Source: Betaproteobacteria bacterium UBA7395
GTDB taxonomy: Bacteria; Pseudomonadota; Gammaproteobacteria; Burkholderiales; Rhodocyclaceae
Direction: 5' to 3'
Assembly: GCA_002470165.1 (NCBI GenBank)
Contig: DKNF01000265.1
Coordinates: 315-25,471 of the forward strand
Length of the DNA stretch: 25,157 nt
Below are positions 16,307-24,075 of the stretch, piece after piece; within the stretch, counting starts at the first letter, position 1, and each line of letters starts with the position of its first letter. The position numbers and the translations under genes are program-made. The notes beneath the pieces are model-generated. The model did not search any database and was not told the origin of the DNA. It saw nothing but the letters and a program-made list of their open reading frames with translations.

Positions 16307-18145
16307 ATGAACCTGATCGGCATTTCCGCCCATTACCACGACAGCGCCGCCGCCCTGATCCGCGACGGCAAAATTGTCGCGGCGGCCCAGGAAGAGCGCT
16401 TCACGCGCAAGAAGCACGACCCCGACTTTCCGGCCAACGCCATTCGTTACTGCCTGGAAGAGGCAGGGCTGACCATGGCCGACATCGACGGCGTCGTCTA
16501 TTACGACAAGCCGCTGATCAAGTTCGAACGCCTGCTGGAAACCTATCTCTCGTATGCGCCACGGGGCTTCCGCTCCTTCGTCAAGGCCATGCCGGTATGG
16601 CTGAAGGACAAGCTGTACCTCAAGCAGACCCTGAAGAAGGAACTGGCAAAACTGGGCGGCTGCAAGGAAGCCGAACTGCCGCCGCTGCTGTTTGCCGAAC
16701 ATCACCAGTCGCACGCCGCGTCGGCTTTCTTCCCCAGCCCCTTCGAGAAGGCTGCCGTCCTGTGCATGGACGGCGTCGGCGAATGGGCCACCACCTCGGT
16801 CTGGCTGGGTGAAGGCAACACGCTGACCCCGCAGTGGGAAATGAACTTCCCGCATTCGCTCGGCATGCTCTACTCGGCCTTCACCTACTACACCGGCTTC
16901 AAGGTCAATTCCGGCGAGTACAAGCTGATGGGCCTGGCGCCCTATGGCGAACCGAAATACGTCGACCTGATTCTCGACAAGCTGATGGACCTCAAGGAGG
17001 ACGGCACCTTCCGGCTGGACATGCAGTATTTCAACTACGCCACCGGCCTGACCATGACAAACGACCGCTTCGCCGAACTGTTCGGCGGACCGGCACGCAA
17101 GCCCGAGTCGGAAATCACCGCCAAGGAAATGGACATCGCCCGCTCGATCCAGGCAGCCACCGAGGAAATCGTGCTGCGCCTGGCGCGCACGGTACACAAG
17201 GAACTCGGCGTCGATTACCTGTGCCTGGCCGGCGGCGTTGCCTTGAACTGCGTATCCAACGGCCGTCTGCTGCGGGAAGGTCCGTTCAAGGACATCTGGA
17301 TTCAGCCGGCGGCCGGCGATGCCGGCGGCGCAATCGGTTGTGCCCTGGCCGCCTACTACGCGAAGAGCGGTGCAACACGCACCCCGGAAGCCGGCGACAG
17401 CATGCAGGGCAGCTACCTCGGCCCGCGCTACGCCGCCGATGAAATCGCCCGGCAACTGGAGAGTTACGGCGCAAAATACGAAGTGCTCGACGACGACAGC
17501 TTCTTTGACCGCGTCTCCGGCATTCTCGCCGAAGAAAAAGTCGTGGGCTGGTTCCAGGGACGCATGGAATTCGGTCCGCGCGCGCTCGGCGGACGTTCGA
17601 TCATCGGCGACCCGCGCAGCCGCGACATGCAGTCGGTGATGAACCTGAAAATCAAGTTCCGCGAATCCTTCCGTCCGTTCGCGCCGTCCGTGCGCGCCGA
17701 GAAGGTCGGCGAATGGTTCGAACAGGACGGTCCCAGCCCGTACATGCTCATCGTCGCGCCAGTACGCGAGGAAAAGCGCATCGCCATGACCGCCGACCAG
17801 GAAAAACTGTTCGGCATCGACAAGCTCAACGTCCCGCGTTCGCAGGTCCCGTCGATCACCCACGTCGATTACTCGGCGCGCATCCAGACCATCCATCGGG
17901 AAACCAATCCGCGCTACTACCGGCTGATCGAAGCCTTCGAGCAGAAAACCGGTTGCCCGATCCTGATCAACACCTCGTTCAACGTGCGCGGCGAGCCCAT
18001 CGTGTGCACGCCTGGCGATGCCTACCGCTGCTTCATGCGCACCGGCATGGACTATCTGGTGATCGAGAATTTCGTCCTCGCCAAGACCGAGCAACCCGCC
18101 TGGGACGACGACGAAAGCTGGAAGGAAGAGTTCCAGCTTGACTGA
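16307..18145 (+). CDS. Carbamoyltransferase, NodU/SxtI family (second paralog)
   Basis: A 612-residue carbamoyltransferase. It has the N-terminal MNLIGISAHYHDSAAAL block, metal motif HHQSHAASAF (His132, His133, His136), LAGGVALN in the ATPase-like fold, and a YrdC-like C-terminal domain with FQGRMEFGPRALGGRS from residue 416 and NTSFNVRGEPIV. It is clearly paralogous to the gene at 3849-5603 but is longer and has different neighbours: an SxtJ-like membrane protein 20 nt downstream and a DUF5989-like mini-protein after that. In cyanobacterial saxitoxin clusters the equivalent order is sxtI-sxtJ-sxtK. It presumably carbamoylates a sugar hydroxyl in LPS or another surface glycan; the acceptor is unknown. 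Confidence 0.93.
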   Translation: MNLIGISAHYHDSAAALIRDGKIVAAAQEERFTRKKHDPDFPANAIRYCLEEAGLTMADIDGVVYYDKPLIKFERLLETYLSYAPRGFRSFVKAMPVWLKDKLYLKQTLKKELAKLGGCKEAELPPLLFAEHHQSHAASAFFPSPFEKAAVLCMDGVGEWATTSVWLGEGNTLTPQWEMNFPHSLGMLYSAFTYYTGFKVNSGEYKLMGLAPYGEPKYVDLILDKLMDLKEDGTFRLDMQYFNYATGLTMTNDRFAELFGGPARKPESEITAKEMDIARSIQAATEEIVLRLARTVHKELGVDYLCLAGGVALNCVSNGRLLREGPFKDIWIQPAAGDAGGAIGCALAAYYAKSGATRTPEAGDSMQGSYLGPRYAADEIARQLESYGAKYEVLDDDSFFDRVSGILAEEKVVGWFQGRMEFGPRALGGRSIIGDPRSRDMQSVMNLKIKFRESFRPFAPSVRAEKVGEWFEQDGPSPYMLIVAPVREEKRIAMTADQEKLFGIDKLNVPRSQVPSITHVDYSARIQTIHRETNPRYYRLIEAFEQKTGCPILINTSFNVRGEPIVCTPGDAYRCFMRTGMDYLVIENFVLAKTEQPAWDDDESWKEEFQLD

Positions 18146-18165
18146 AACGACAAAGGAAAGCCCGC

Positions 18166-18573
18166 ATGTTTACTGAAATCCCCGTCCTCGACCGCAAAGG
18201 TCTGCGCGACTTCGGCCTGCTGACCGGCGCGCTGTTCGCCGGCATCTTCGGCCTCTTCCTGCCCTGGCAGTTCGGCTGGTCATGGCCGGTCTGGCCGTGG
18301 GCGCTGTTCGGCGCCCTGGGCATCACCGCGCTGGTGGCGCCGATGGCGCTCAACCCGGTCTACAAGATCTGGATGCGTTTCGGCCTGGTCATCGGCAGCG
18401 TGATGTCGCGCATCATCCTCGGCATCGTCTTCTTCCTTGTCGTCACGCCGCTGGGGCTGCTCATGCGGGCCACCGGCAAGGACCCGATGAACCGCAGCTT
18501 CGACCGCAACTGTTCGAGCTACCGGGAGTTCATCGGCGAGAACAAGTCCAACTCCTTCGACAAACCCTTCTAG
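18166..18573 (+). CDS. SxtJ-family small membrane protein
   Basis: A 135-residue membrane protein with about three hydrophobic segments (roughly residues 15-35, 43-62 and 72-98) and a polar C-terminal tail. Motifs WMRFGLVIGSVMSRIILG, TPLGLLMRATGKDP and SSYREF match the SxtJ family as I know it. A strong ribosome-binding stretch (AAAGGAAAG, 18152-18160) precedes the ATG. It always tends to sit next to a NodU-type carbamoyltransferase, suggesting that it anchors or assists that enzyme at the membrane, but no biochemical function is established that I can name. Confidence 0.82.
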   Translation: MFTEIPVLDRKGLRDFGLLTGALFAGIFGLFLPWQFGWSWPVWPWALFGALGITALVAPMALNPVYKIWMRFGLVIGSVMSRIILGIVFFLVVTPLGLLMRATGKDPMNRSFDRNCSSYREFIGENKSNSFDKPF

Positions 18574-18581
18574 GCATCATC

Positions 18582-18734
18582 ATGCTCGATTTATTGAAAG
18601 ACCTCTGGGCCTTCATGCAGGTTCGCAAGAAATACTGGCTGGCCCCGCTGATCATCGTCCTCGTCCTGCTGGGCGGACTGCTCGTCCTGACCCAGGGCTC
18701 GGCCGTCGCCCCCTTCATCTACACGCTGTTCTGA
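18582..18734 (+). CDS. DUF5989/SxtK-like single-span mini-protein
   Basis: A 50-residue protein starting MLDLLKDLWAFMQVRKKYWL, then one hydrophobic span (about residues 21-40) and a short tail ending FIYTLF. The pattern of an amphipathic LWxFMxxRKKYWL head and a single membrane helix fits the DUF5989 mini-proteins that follow SxtJ and carbamoyltransferase genes. It begins 8 nt after the SxtJ-like stop. It is small and easily missed, but its conservation of context makes it credible. Function unknown. Confidence 0.75.
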   Translation: MLDLLKDLWAFMQVRKKYWLAPLIIVLVLLGGLLVLTQGSAVAPFIYTLF

Positions 18735-18742
18735 CCACGACC

Positions 18743-18770
18743 GCTGGCCGGGATCTCACTCCCGGCCAGC
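18743..18770. terminator. Candidate bidirectional terminator hairpin between convergent operons
   Basis: A perfect 11-bp GC-rich stem (arms 18743-18753 and 18760-18770, 6-nt loop) between the DUF5989-like gene and the end of the minus-strand kinase gene. The kinase's TGA stop lies inside the loop, so the stem overlaps its last codons. There is no T tract on either side, so if it terminates it does so weakly or with Rho. Confidence 0.4.
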
Positions 18771-19523
18771 GAAGAAACGCAGGATACGACGCACCTGCCG
18801 CTTGTCCGCTGCGGAAAGATGCGGCCGCTGCACATACTCGAGATAGAAGCGTAGCCGCTGGGTGCGCGTCAGCACCTGCTTCGCGATCTTGTCCAGGCAG
18901 GCCAGGTCCTTGACGATCCGGTAATCGAGAAAAGGACGCCACCAGTAGGCACCGGTTGGGCAATCGATCAGATAGACCGTCGGCCGCTCGCCGGCATCGA
19001 CCAGCAGGTTGCGCCATTTCAGGTCGTTATGGGCAAAACCATGCTGGTGCATGACTCTCGCCGCCGCCGCGATTTGCCCGGAAACCTGCGCCACCCATTG
19101 CCGATCGCCGAGCCGCGGGTCACCGGCCCGAGCCATGGCCGCCATATCGACGGTGTTGCGGATTTCATCGGTGACCAGCGCCGCGCGCAGGAAACGGCCG
19201 TAGCGACGCTCCTGACCATAGGCGACCAGCGTCGCCGTGGGAATCCCCCAACGCCGGAAGGCCTGCAGGTTCTCCCATTCCTTGACCGCCCGTTGCGGCC
19301 CGAACAGGTCACGCAAGCCGAACCAGCGACGCGCCAGGCTGCGCCCGCCCTCGAGGTAACGCTTGACGTAATAGCGATGCTCGCCCAAGGTGACGCGCAG
19401 CACCCGCGACTGCGGGTCGCGGGCCATCAACTCACCCTCCAGCGCGAACACCGCATCAAGCGAAGCGAACGCCTGACCGGCCTCGCCCGTCGCGTAATCG
19501 GGATTGCGCTGCCAGTCGATCAT
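18756..19523 (-). CDS. Lipopolysaccharide core kinase (Kdo/WaaP family)
   Basis: A 255-residue LPS-type kinase with an intact-looking active site: Lys54 in YYVKRY, catalytic loop HNDLKWRN (His165, Asp167, Asn172) and metal loop LIDCPTG (Asp187). The DFG-like position is IDCP, as in other sugar kinases of this family. Its ATG overlaps the waaP stop by 4 nt, making it the third gene of a waaG-waaP-kinase operon. The same order occurs in P. aeruginosa (waaG-waaP-wapP), where the extra kinases add phosphate to core heptose, so a WapP/WapQ-like job is likely, though I cannot say which heptose is the target. Confidence 0.9.
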   Translation of the reverse strand: MIDWQRNPDYATGEAGQAFASLDAVFALEGELMARDPQSRVLRVTLGEHRYYVKRYLEGGRSLARRWFGLRDLFGPQRAVKEWENLQAFRRWGIPTATLVAYGQERRYGRFLRAALVTDEIRNTVDMAAMARAGDPRLGDRQWVAQVSGQIAAAARVMHQHGFAHNDLKWRNLLVDAGERPTVYLIDCPTGAYWWRPFLDYRIVKDLACLDKIAKQVLTRTQRLRFYLEYVQRPHLSAADKRQVRRILRFFAGRE

Positions 19524-20344
19524 GCCCCGCCTCCGCTCGGCACGTATTTGCGCCGGTACTTCGCCAGCAGGCGCTCACCCTCGGCATGCAGATGGGCGAG
19601 CAGCACCTGCTCGTCGCGCAGCACCTCGCGCAACGGTCGCCCGAAGTAATCGCGCAGGAAGCGCAGAAAATCGCGCCGCGTCAGGCCGATCGCCAGTGCC
19701 GAGAAGTAGAGCCCGGCCAGATCCTTGTCGCGCCAGCGGCGCGGCGTGTGCGGGCGGATCTGGGCGCGGTGCAGGTCGATCACCGAGAGTTTCAGTGCGG
19801 CGGCGGTCGGCGCCGGGTCGAGGTGGAGCAGAAAATGGCAGAGGTAGCAGTCGCGGTGATTGACGCCGCCGCGGTGCATGCCGCCGACCATGGCGGCGAC
19901 GCGACGGATCAGCGCCCGCTTGAGCGCCGGGGCCGGCGGCATCTTTGGCCAGTCGCGGCAGAAATCTTCCAGGCTGACGGTCGGCGCCAGTTCCTCGGTG
20001 ACGATGAACGAGTGCTCGCGCGCCGGGTTGGCGCCGCGCCGCCCGTAGGCGACAGCGCGCATGGTGTCGACGCCGAGTTCCTCCAGCCGGCGGATCGCCC
20101 GCCATTCGTTGCCGGCACCGAGCACCGGCAAGCGCAGCGAGACGAGGTTCTTGACGATTTCGCCCCAGCCGACGCCGCGATGGATCTTGACGAAATAGCC
20201 GCGCCCGGCGACTTCGGTACGGAAGGTACGACGCCCGTCGAGCTCGCGGAAAACCTGGCCTTCCAGCCGGTCGACTGCGGCAAACGCATCCTGCCCGGCC
20301 CACAGGGTGTCAAAAGGCGGCGCCAGCATCAGTTCGTCGCGCAC
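19520..20344 (-). CDS. waaP: LPS core heptose(I) kinase WaaP (RfaP)
   Basis: A 274-residue inner-core kinase that phosphorylates HepI with ATP; it is needed for outer-membrane integrity in enterics and pseudomonads. It matches E. coli WaaP as I recall it along its length: FRELDGRRTFR, Lys53, RLPVLGAGNEW, the catalytic loop NHRDCYLCHFLLHL (His163, Asp165) and VIDLHRAQ (Asp190), then PRRWRDKDLAGLYFS. The start is a GTG at 20344, supported by AAGGAG 5 nt upstream. An ATG five codons later shares a base with the waaG stop but has no ribosome-binding site. It overlaps the end of waaG by 16 nt and the next kinase by 4 nt. Confidence 0.96.
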   Translation of the reverse strand: MRDELMLAPPFDTLWAGQDAFAAVDRLEGQVFRELDGRRTFRTEVAGRGYFVKIHRGVGWGEIVKNLVSLRLPVLGAGNEWRAIRRLEELGVDTMRAVAYGRRGANPAREHSFIVTEELAPTVSLEDFCRDWPKMPPAPALKRALIRRVAAMVGGMHRGGVNHRDCYLCHFLLHLDPAPTAAALKLSVIDLHRAQIRPHTPRRWRDKDLAGLYFSALAIGLTRRDFLRFLRDYFGRPLREVLRDEQVLLAHLHAEGERLLAKYRRKYVPSGGGA

Positions 20345-21462
20345 GGCCGCTCCTTGAGGATGATATCGGCAGCACGCTCGGCGTTGCTGTAGATGTCGGC
20401 GCTTTCCGCCCAGGCCAGCGCGTTGCGCTGCCAGGCGGCGCGCTGTGCGCGGTCAGCCAGCATTTCCCGGAGCAAAGCATCCAGCGTCGCCTGCGCGAAA
20501 GGCTCCGGGATCACCCGGCCACCCGTCGCCTCGTCGATGTAATGGGCGTAACCGCAGACCGCCGAGCAGAGCACCGGCAGCCCGGCGACCAGCGCTTCGA
20601 GCAGCACCGTGCCGGTGTTTTCGTTATAGGCCGGATGGACCAGCAGGTCAGCGCCAAGCAGGAAACGCGGGATGTCGTCGCGGCCGGCGAGGATGTCCAC
20701 CTGCCCGGCCAGGCCGAGCGCAGCGGCCATGCGCTGGAACTGGCTCGGCTCGTCCTGACCGATGGCGATCAGCCGGGTGCGCCCGCGCAAATCGGCGGGC
20801 AGGTTCGCCAGCGCCTGCAGCGAGCGGTCCAGCCCCTTGGTCTTGAAGCCGGAGCCGATCTGCAAGAGCAGCAGGTCGTCATCGGCGAGACCGAATTCGG
20901 CGCGGAAGGCGGCGCGGATCGCCGGCGCCTCGGGCGGCGCCCGGCGGTCACGGGCGATGCCCGGCGGCAACAGGTGAAAGCGCGCCTTCGGCGTGGCGTA
21001 GTGCTTTTCGAAAAAGGGCTGCTGGACCTGCGAGATCATCAGTATCTCGGTCCGGCTGTCCGGCGCGAACACCGCCCGCTCATACGCCGCAAAATGCCGG
21101 TAGCGGCCGGACAGGCGGTAGAGCGGGTTGCGCAGCGTCTGCGCCTTCTCTTCGTAGCAGGGGTCGGCGGCGAAATAGACGTCGAGCCCGGGCATCTTGT
21201 TGAAGCCGACGACGCGCTGCGCCGGTCGCTGCGCCAGGTCGCGGCCGACCCAGGCAGAAAACTTCTCGTAGCGGCGGGCGTTGGTCAGCGCCCGCACCGG
21301 CACCGTGACCACTTCGAACCCGGCCGGCACCTCGCCCTGCCAGGACAGCGTGTAGACCCGGATGGCGTGGCCGCGCGCCAGGCAGGCCAGGGCGATGCGC
21401 ATGAAATCGCGCTGCAGGCCGCCGAAGGGGAAGTATTTGTAGAGGCAGAAAGCCAGTTGCAT
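20329..21462 (-). CDS. waaG: LPS core glucosyltransferase I WaaG (RfaG)
   Basis: A 377-residue GT4-family (GT-B fold) glycosyltransferase that adds the first outer-core hexose to HepII at the inner face of the membrane. It opens with AFCLYKYFPFGGLQRDFMR, which is diagnostic, and carries VVGFNKMPGLDVYFAAD, RYRHFAAYERAVF, LLPPGI and the donor-site motif ENTGTVLLEALVAGLPV, with the E-x7-E pair, followed by CGYAHYI. Length equals the family norm. It is the first gene of the waaG-waaP-kinase operon. I see no clear ribosome-binding site or promoter in the 70 nt upstream, which separate it from the tRNA-Met terminator. Confidence 0.96.
   Translation of the reverse strand: MQLAFCLYKYFPFGGLQRDFMRIALACLARGHAIRVYTLSWQGEVPAGFEVVTVPVRALTNARRYEKFSAWVGRDLAQRPAQRVVGFNKMPGLDVYFAADPCYEEKAQTLRNPLYRLSGRYRHFAAYERAVFAPDSRTEILMISQVQQPFFEKHYATPKARFHLLPPGIARDRRAPPEAPAIRAAFRAEFGLADDDLLLLQIGSGFKTKGLDRSLQALANLPADLRGRTRLIAIGQDEPSQFQRMAAALGLAGQVDILAGRDDIPRFLLGADLLVHPAYNENTGTVLLEALVAGLPVLCSAVCGYAHYIDEATGGRVIPEPFAQATLDALLREMLADRAQRAAWQRNALAWAESADIYSNAERAADIILKERPCATN
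20350..20355 (-). promoter_or_regulatory. Shine-Dalgarno deciding the GTG start of waaP
   Basis: AAGGAG on the minus strand, inside the 3' end of waaG, 5 nt before the GTG at 20344. It favours the GTG over the ATG at 20329. Confidence 0.6.
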
Positions 21463-21530
21463 GAGCCGCGAAACACCATGGGTCGCCAGCCGGGCAGTAT
21501 CCTTGAGCCGGCAGCATTCGTCCAGACGGC

Positions 21531-21559
21531 AAAAAGCCCGGACACCTGGACCGGGCTTT
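21531..21559 (-). terminator. Rho-independent terminator of tRNA-Met
   Basis: Read on the minus strand, a 9-bp stem AAAGCCCGG/CCGGGCTTT (21559-21551 and 21541-21533) is followed by a T run (21535-21531). It lies 12 nt after the tRNA 3' end and would isolate tRNA-Met from waaG. Confidence 0.85.
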
Positions 21560-21571
21560 CTGGTGAAACTT

Positions 21572-21648
21572 TGGTGGTGATGGGCAGAATCGAACTGCCG
21601 ACCTATGGGTTATGAATCCATCGCTCTAACCGTCTGAGCTACATCACC
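21572..21648 (-). tRNA. Elongator tRNA-Met (CAU)
   Basis: A 77-nt cloverleaf with encoded CCA. The acceptor stem GGTGATG/CATCACC pairs perfectly, the D arm is GCTCAG...TTAGAGC, the T arm has GGTTCGATTC-type sequence (GTTCGATTC) and the anticodon CAT is at 21612-21614 in loop TTCATAA. It lacks the C4-G69/C5-G68 pairs of Ile2 and the initiator features, so elongator Met fits best. The anticodon stem ATGGA/CCCAT has an A31-C39 mismatch next to the loop. A strong promoter lies just upstream and a terminator just downstream, so it is a single-gene unit. Confidence 0.93.
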
Positions 21649-21665
21649 ACGCTTAGAGGGCGCGA

Positions 21666-21695
21666 ATTATAGTTGGCCGGCGGCAGCGCGGTCAA
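21666..21695 (-). promoter_or_regulatory. Sigma-70 promoter for tRNA-Met
   Basis: On the minus strand, TTGACC (21695-21690) and a perfect TATAAT (21671-21666) are 18 nt apart, placing initiation about 12 nt before the mature tRNA 5' end. This is the best-formed promoter in the window. Confidence 0.85.
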
Positions 21696-21701
21696 CCGCG
21701 T

Positions 21702-21707
21702 TATAAT
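21702..21707 (+). promoter_or_regulatory. Candidate -10 (TATAAT) for miaB
   Basis: A perfect TATAAT on the plus strand, 60 nt before the miaB ATG, back to back with the tRNA-Met promoter. No good -35 is seen at 16-18 nt, so strength is uncertain. Confidence 0.55.
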
Positions 21708-21767
21708 GCGCAACTTTTCCGCGCGCGGCTTGCCGAAGCGTCGCCACTGATTTTAAAAAGTTTTCCC

Positions 21768-23105
21768 ATGCCCAAGAAACTATTCATCCGCACTTTCGGG
21801 TGCCAGATGAACGAGTACGATTCGGACAAGATGGCCGATGTGCTCAACGCGTCCGAAGGAATCGTCAAGACCGACAACCCCGAGGAAGCCGACATCATTC
21901 TGTTCAATACCTGCTCGGTGCGCGAGAAGGCGCAGGAGAAGGTGTTCCACGATCTCGGCCGGGTCCGCCACCTCAAGCAGAAAAACCCCGACCTGGTAAT
22001 CGGCGTCGGCGGTTGTGTCGCCAGCCAGGAGGGCGACGCCATCGTCGCCCGTGCGCCCTACGTCGACGTCGTGTTCGGGCCGCAGACGCTGCACCGGCTG
22101 CCGCAACTGATTGCCGAGCGCAAGAGCAAGGGCAAGGCGGCGGTCGACGTTTCCTTCCCCGAGATCGAGAAGTTCGATTCGATGCCGCCGGCCGAGGTCA
22201 AGGGCGCCAGCGCCTTCGTCTCGATCATGGAAGGCTGCTCCAAGTTCTGCACCTTCTGCATCGTCCCTTACACCCGCGGCGGCGAAGTGTCGCGGCCGTT
22301 CACCGACATCCTGACCGAAGTCGCCGACCTCGCCGCGCACGGCGTCAAGGAAGTCACGCTGCTCGGCCAGAACGTCAATGCCTACCGCGGCGACATGGAA
22401 GGCACCGACGAGAAGGCCGACCTGGCGCTGCTCATCGAGTACATCGCCGAGGTGCCGGGAATCGAGCGCATCCGCTACACCACCTCGCACCCGCGCGAGA
22501 TGAGCCAGCGCCTGATCGACACCTATCTCAAGGTGCCCAAGCTGGTCTCGCACCTGCACCTGCCGGTGCAGTCCGGTTCCGACCGCGTGCTGGCGGCGAT
22601 GAAGCGCGGCTACACGGCGCTCGAATACAAGTCGGTCGTGCGCAAGCTGCGCGCCGCGCGCCCCGACATCTCGCTGTCGTCCGACTTCATCGTCGGCTTC
22701 CCGGGCGAGACCGACGAGGATTTCGAGAAGACGATGAAGCTGATCGACGACATCGCCTTCGACGCGTCGTTCTCCTTCATCTACAGCCCGCGTCCGGGCA
22801 CGCCGGCGCTGGAACTCGAAGACAGCACGCCGGCCGAGGTCAAGTCGGCGCGCCTGGCCCGGCTGCAGCAGCGGATCGACGAACTGGCGCAGGCGGTCAG
22901 TCAGAGCATGGTCGGCAGCATCCAGCGCGTGCTGGTCGAAGGCCCGTCGAAGAAGGACCCGAACGAGGTCGCCGGGCGCACCGACAACAACCGCATCGTG
23001 AACTTCGTCGGCAACCCGCGCTTGATCAACCAGTTCGTCGATGTCAGGATCACCCAGTCGCTGTCCCACAGCCTGCGAGGCGAAATTGTCATCCGCGAAA
23101 ACTAG
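21768..23105 (+). CDS. miaB: tRNA-2-methylthio-N6-dimethylallyladenosine synthase MiaB
   Basis: A 445-residue radical SAM methylthiotransferase that converts i6A37 to ms2i6A37 in tRNAs reading UNN codons. The N-terminal UPF0004 domain supplies three cluster cysteines (Cys12 in [11 protein letters not shown], Cys49 in FNTCSVRE, Cys83 in GGCVA). The radical SAM CxxxCxxC motif is Cys157, Cys161, Cys164 in [18 protein letters not shown]-terminal TRAM domain ends the protein. Length is typical. It heads miaB-phoH-ybeY-corC, the same order as ybeZYX beside miaB in E. coli. The phoH start overlaps its 3' end. Confidence 0.97.
   Translation: MPKKLFIRTFGCQMNEYDSDKMADVLNASEGIVKTDNPEEADIILFNTCSVREKAQEKVFHDLGRVRHLKQKNPDLVIGVGGCVASQEGDAIVARAPYVDVVFGPQTLHRLPQLIAERKSKGKAAVDVSFPEIEKFDSMPPAEVKGASAFVSIMEGCSKFCTFCIVPYTRGGEVSRPFTDILTEVADLAAHGVKEVTLLGQNVNAYRGDMEGTDEKADLALLIEYIAEVPGIERIRYTTSHPREMSQRLIDTYLKVPKLVSHLHLPVQSGSDRVLAAMKRGYTALEYKSVVRKLRAARPDISLSSDFIVGFPGETDEDFEKTMKLIDDIAFDASFSFIYSPRPGTPALELEDSTPAEVKSARLARLQQRIDELAQAVSQSMVGSIQRVLVEGPSKKDPNEVAGRTDNNRIVNFVGNPRLINQFVDVRITQSLSHSLRGEIVIREN
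23077..23080 (+). promoter_or_regulatory. Shine-Dalgarno for a TTG start of phoH
   Basis: GAGG inside the end of miaB, 5 nt before an in-frame TTG at 23086. It favours this start over the ATG at 23041, which would overlap miaB by 65 nt. Confidence 0.4.
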
Positions 23106-24075
23106 GGCACCCAAGTCACGACCGGTCGAGTTTGCCCTCGCACCGGTCGACAACACCCTGCTGGCCAATCTCTGTGGCCCGCTCGACGAGAACATCCGGC
23201 AGATCGAAACCGGTTTCGACGTGATCATCCGCCGCCGCAGCGAGCGTTTCTCGGTGACCGGCGAGCAGGCGCAACTGACCGCCGACGCGATCCGCCATTT
23301 CTACGCCATGGCCCGCCAGCCGCTGTCGGTCGACGACATCCAGCTCGGCCTGGTCGAACTGACCAACGCCCCGGTCCGCCGCATCGCCAACGGCGACAAG
23401 CTGACCGACGGCCCGCAACTGGTCACCCGCAAGACCGAACTGCACGGTCGCACGCCGCGCCAGGTCGAATACCTGAAGGCGATCCAGGAACACGACATCA
23501 CCTTCGGCATCGGCCCGGCCGGCACCGGCAAGACCTACCTCGCCGTCGCCTCCGCCGTCGATGCCTTCGAGCGCGACCTGGTCCAGCGCATCATCCTGAC
23601 CCGGCCGGCGGTCGAGGCCGGCGAGCGCCTCGGTTTCCTGCCCGGCGACCTGACCCAGAAGATCGACCCCTATCTGCGCCCGCTCTACGACGCACTCTAT
23701 GACCTGATGGGCGCCGACCGCGTCGCCAAGCTCTACGAAAAACGCGCCATCGAGATCGCGCCGCTCGCCTTCATGCGCGGCCGCACGCTCAACCACGCCT
23801 TCGTCATCCTCGACGAGGCGCAGAACACCACGCCGGAACAGATGAAGATGTTCCTGACCCGCATCGGCATCGGCGCCAAGGCCGTGGTCACCGGCGACAT
23901 CACCCAGATCGACCTGCCCAAGGGCCACAAAAGCGGCCTGAAGGAAGCCATGGAGGTCCTGCGCGACGTGCGCGGCCTCGCCTTTACCGAATTCCGCAAG
24001 GAGGACGTGGTGCGCCACCCGCTGGTCGCCCGCATCGTCGAAGCCTATGAAAAACGCAGCCAGCAATCGTCTTAA
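23086..24075 (+). CDS. ybeZ: PhoH-family ATPase (YbeZ)
   Basis: A PhoH-like protein of about 329 residues, a P-loop NTPase linked to RNA metabolism and working with YbeY. An N-terminal RNA-binding-like segment ([16 protein letters not shown]) precedes the ATPase domain, with Walker [28 protein letters not shown] and Walker [14 protein letters not shown]. All are hallmarks of the family. The start is uncertain: TTG at 23086 has a GAGG at a good distance and a 20-nt overlap with miaB, while an ATG at 23041 gives 15 more residues that look non-conserved. The 3' end overlaps ybeY by 29 nt, which implies coupled translation. Confidence 0.93.
   Translation: MSSAKTRAPKSRPVEFALAPVDNTLLANLCGPLDENIRQIETGFDVIIRRRSERFSVTGEQAQLTADAIRHFYAMARQPLSVDDIQLGLVELTNAPVRRIANGDKLTDGPQLVTRKTELHGRTPRQVEYLKAIQEHDITFGIGPAGTGKTYLAVASAVDAFERDLVQRIILTRPAVEAGERLGFLPGDLTQKIDPYLRPLYDALYDLMGADRVAKLYEKRAIEIAPLAFMRGRTLNHAFVILDEAQNTTPEQMKMFLTRIGIGAKAVVTGDITQIDLPKGHKSGLKEAMEVLRDVRGLAFTEFRKEDVVRHPLVARIVEAYEKRSQQSS

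Noticed and set aside
16268..18094. 608-residue antisense reading frame over the second carbamoyltransferase
   Set aside because: Same reason; no recognisable motif, and the sense frame is clearly a conserved enzyme.
21780..23228. 482-residue antisense reading frame over miaB
   Set aside because: Shadow of miaB and the phoH start; no motif.
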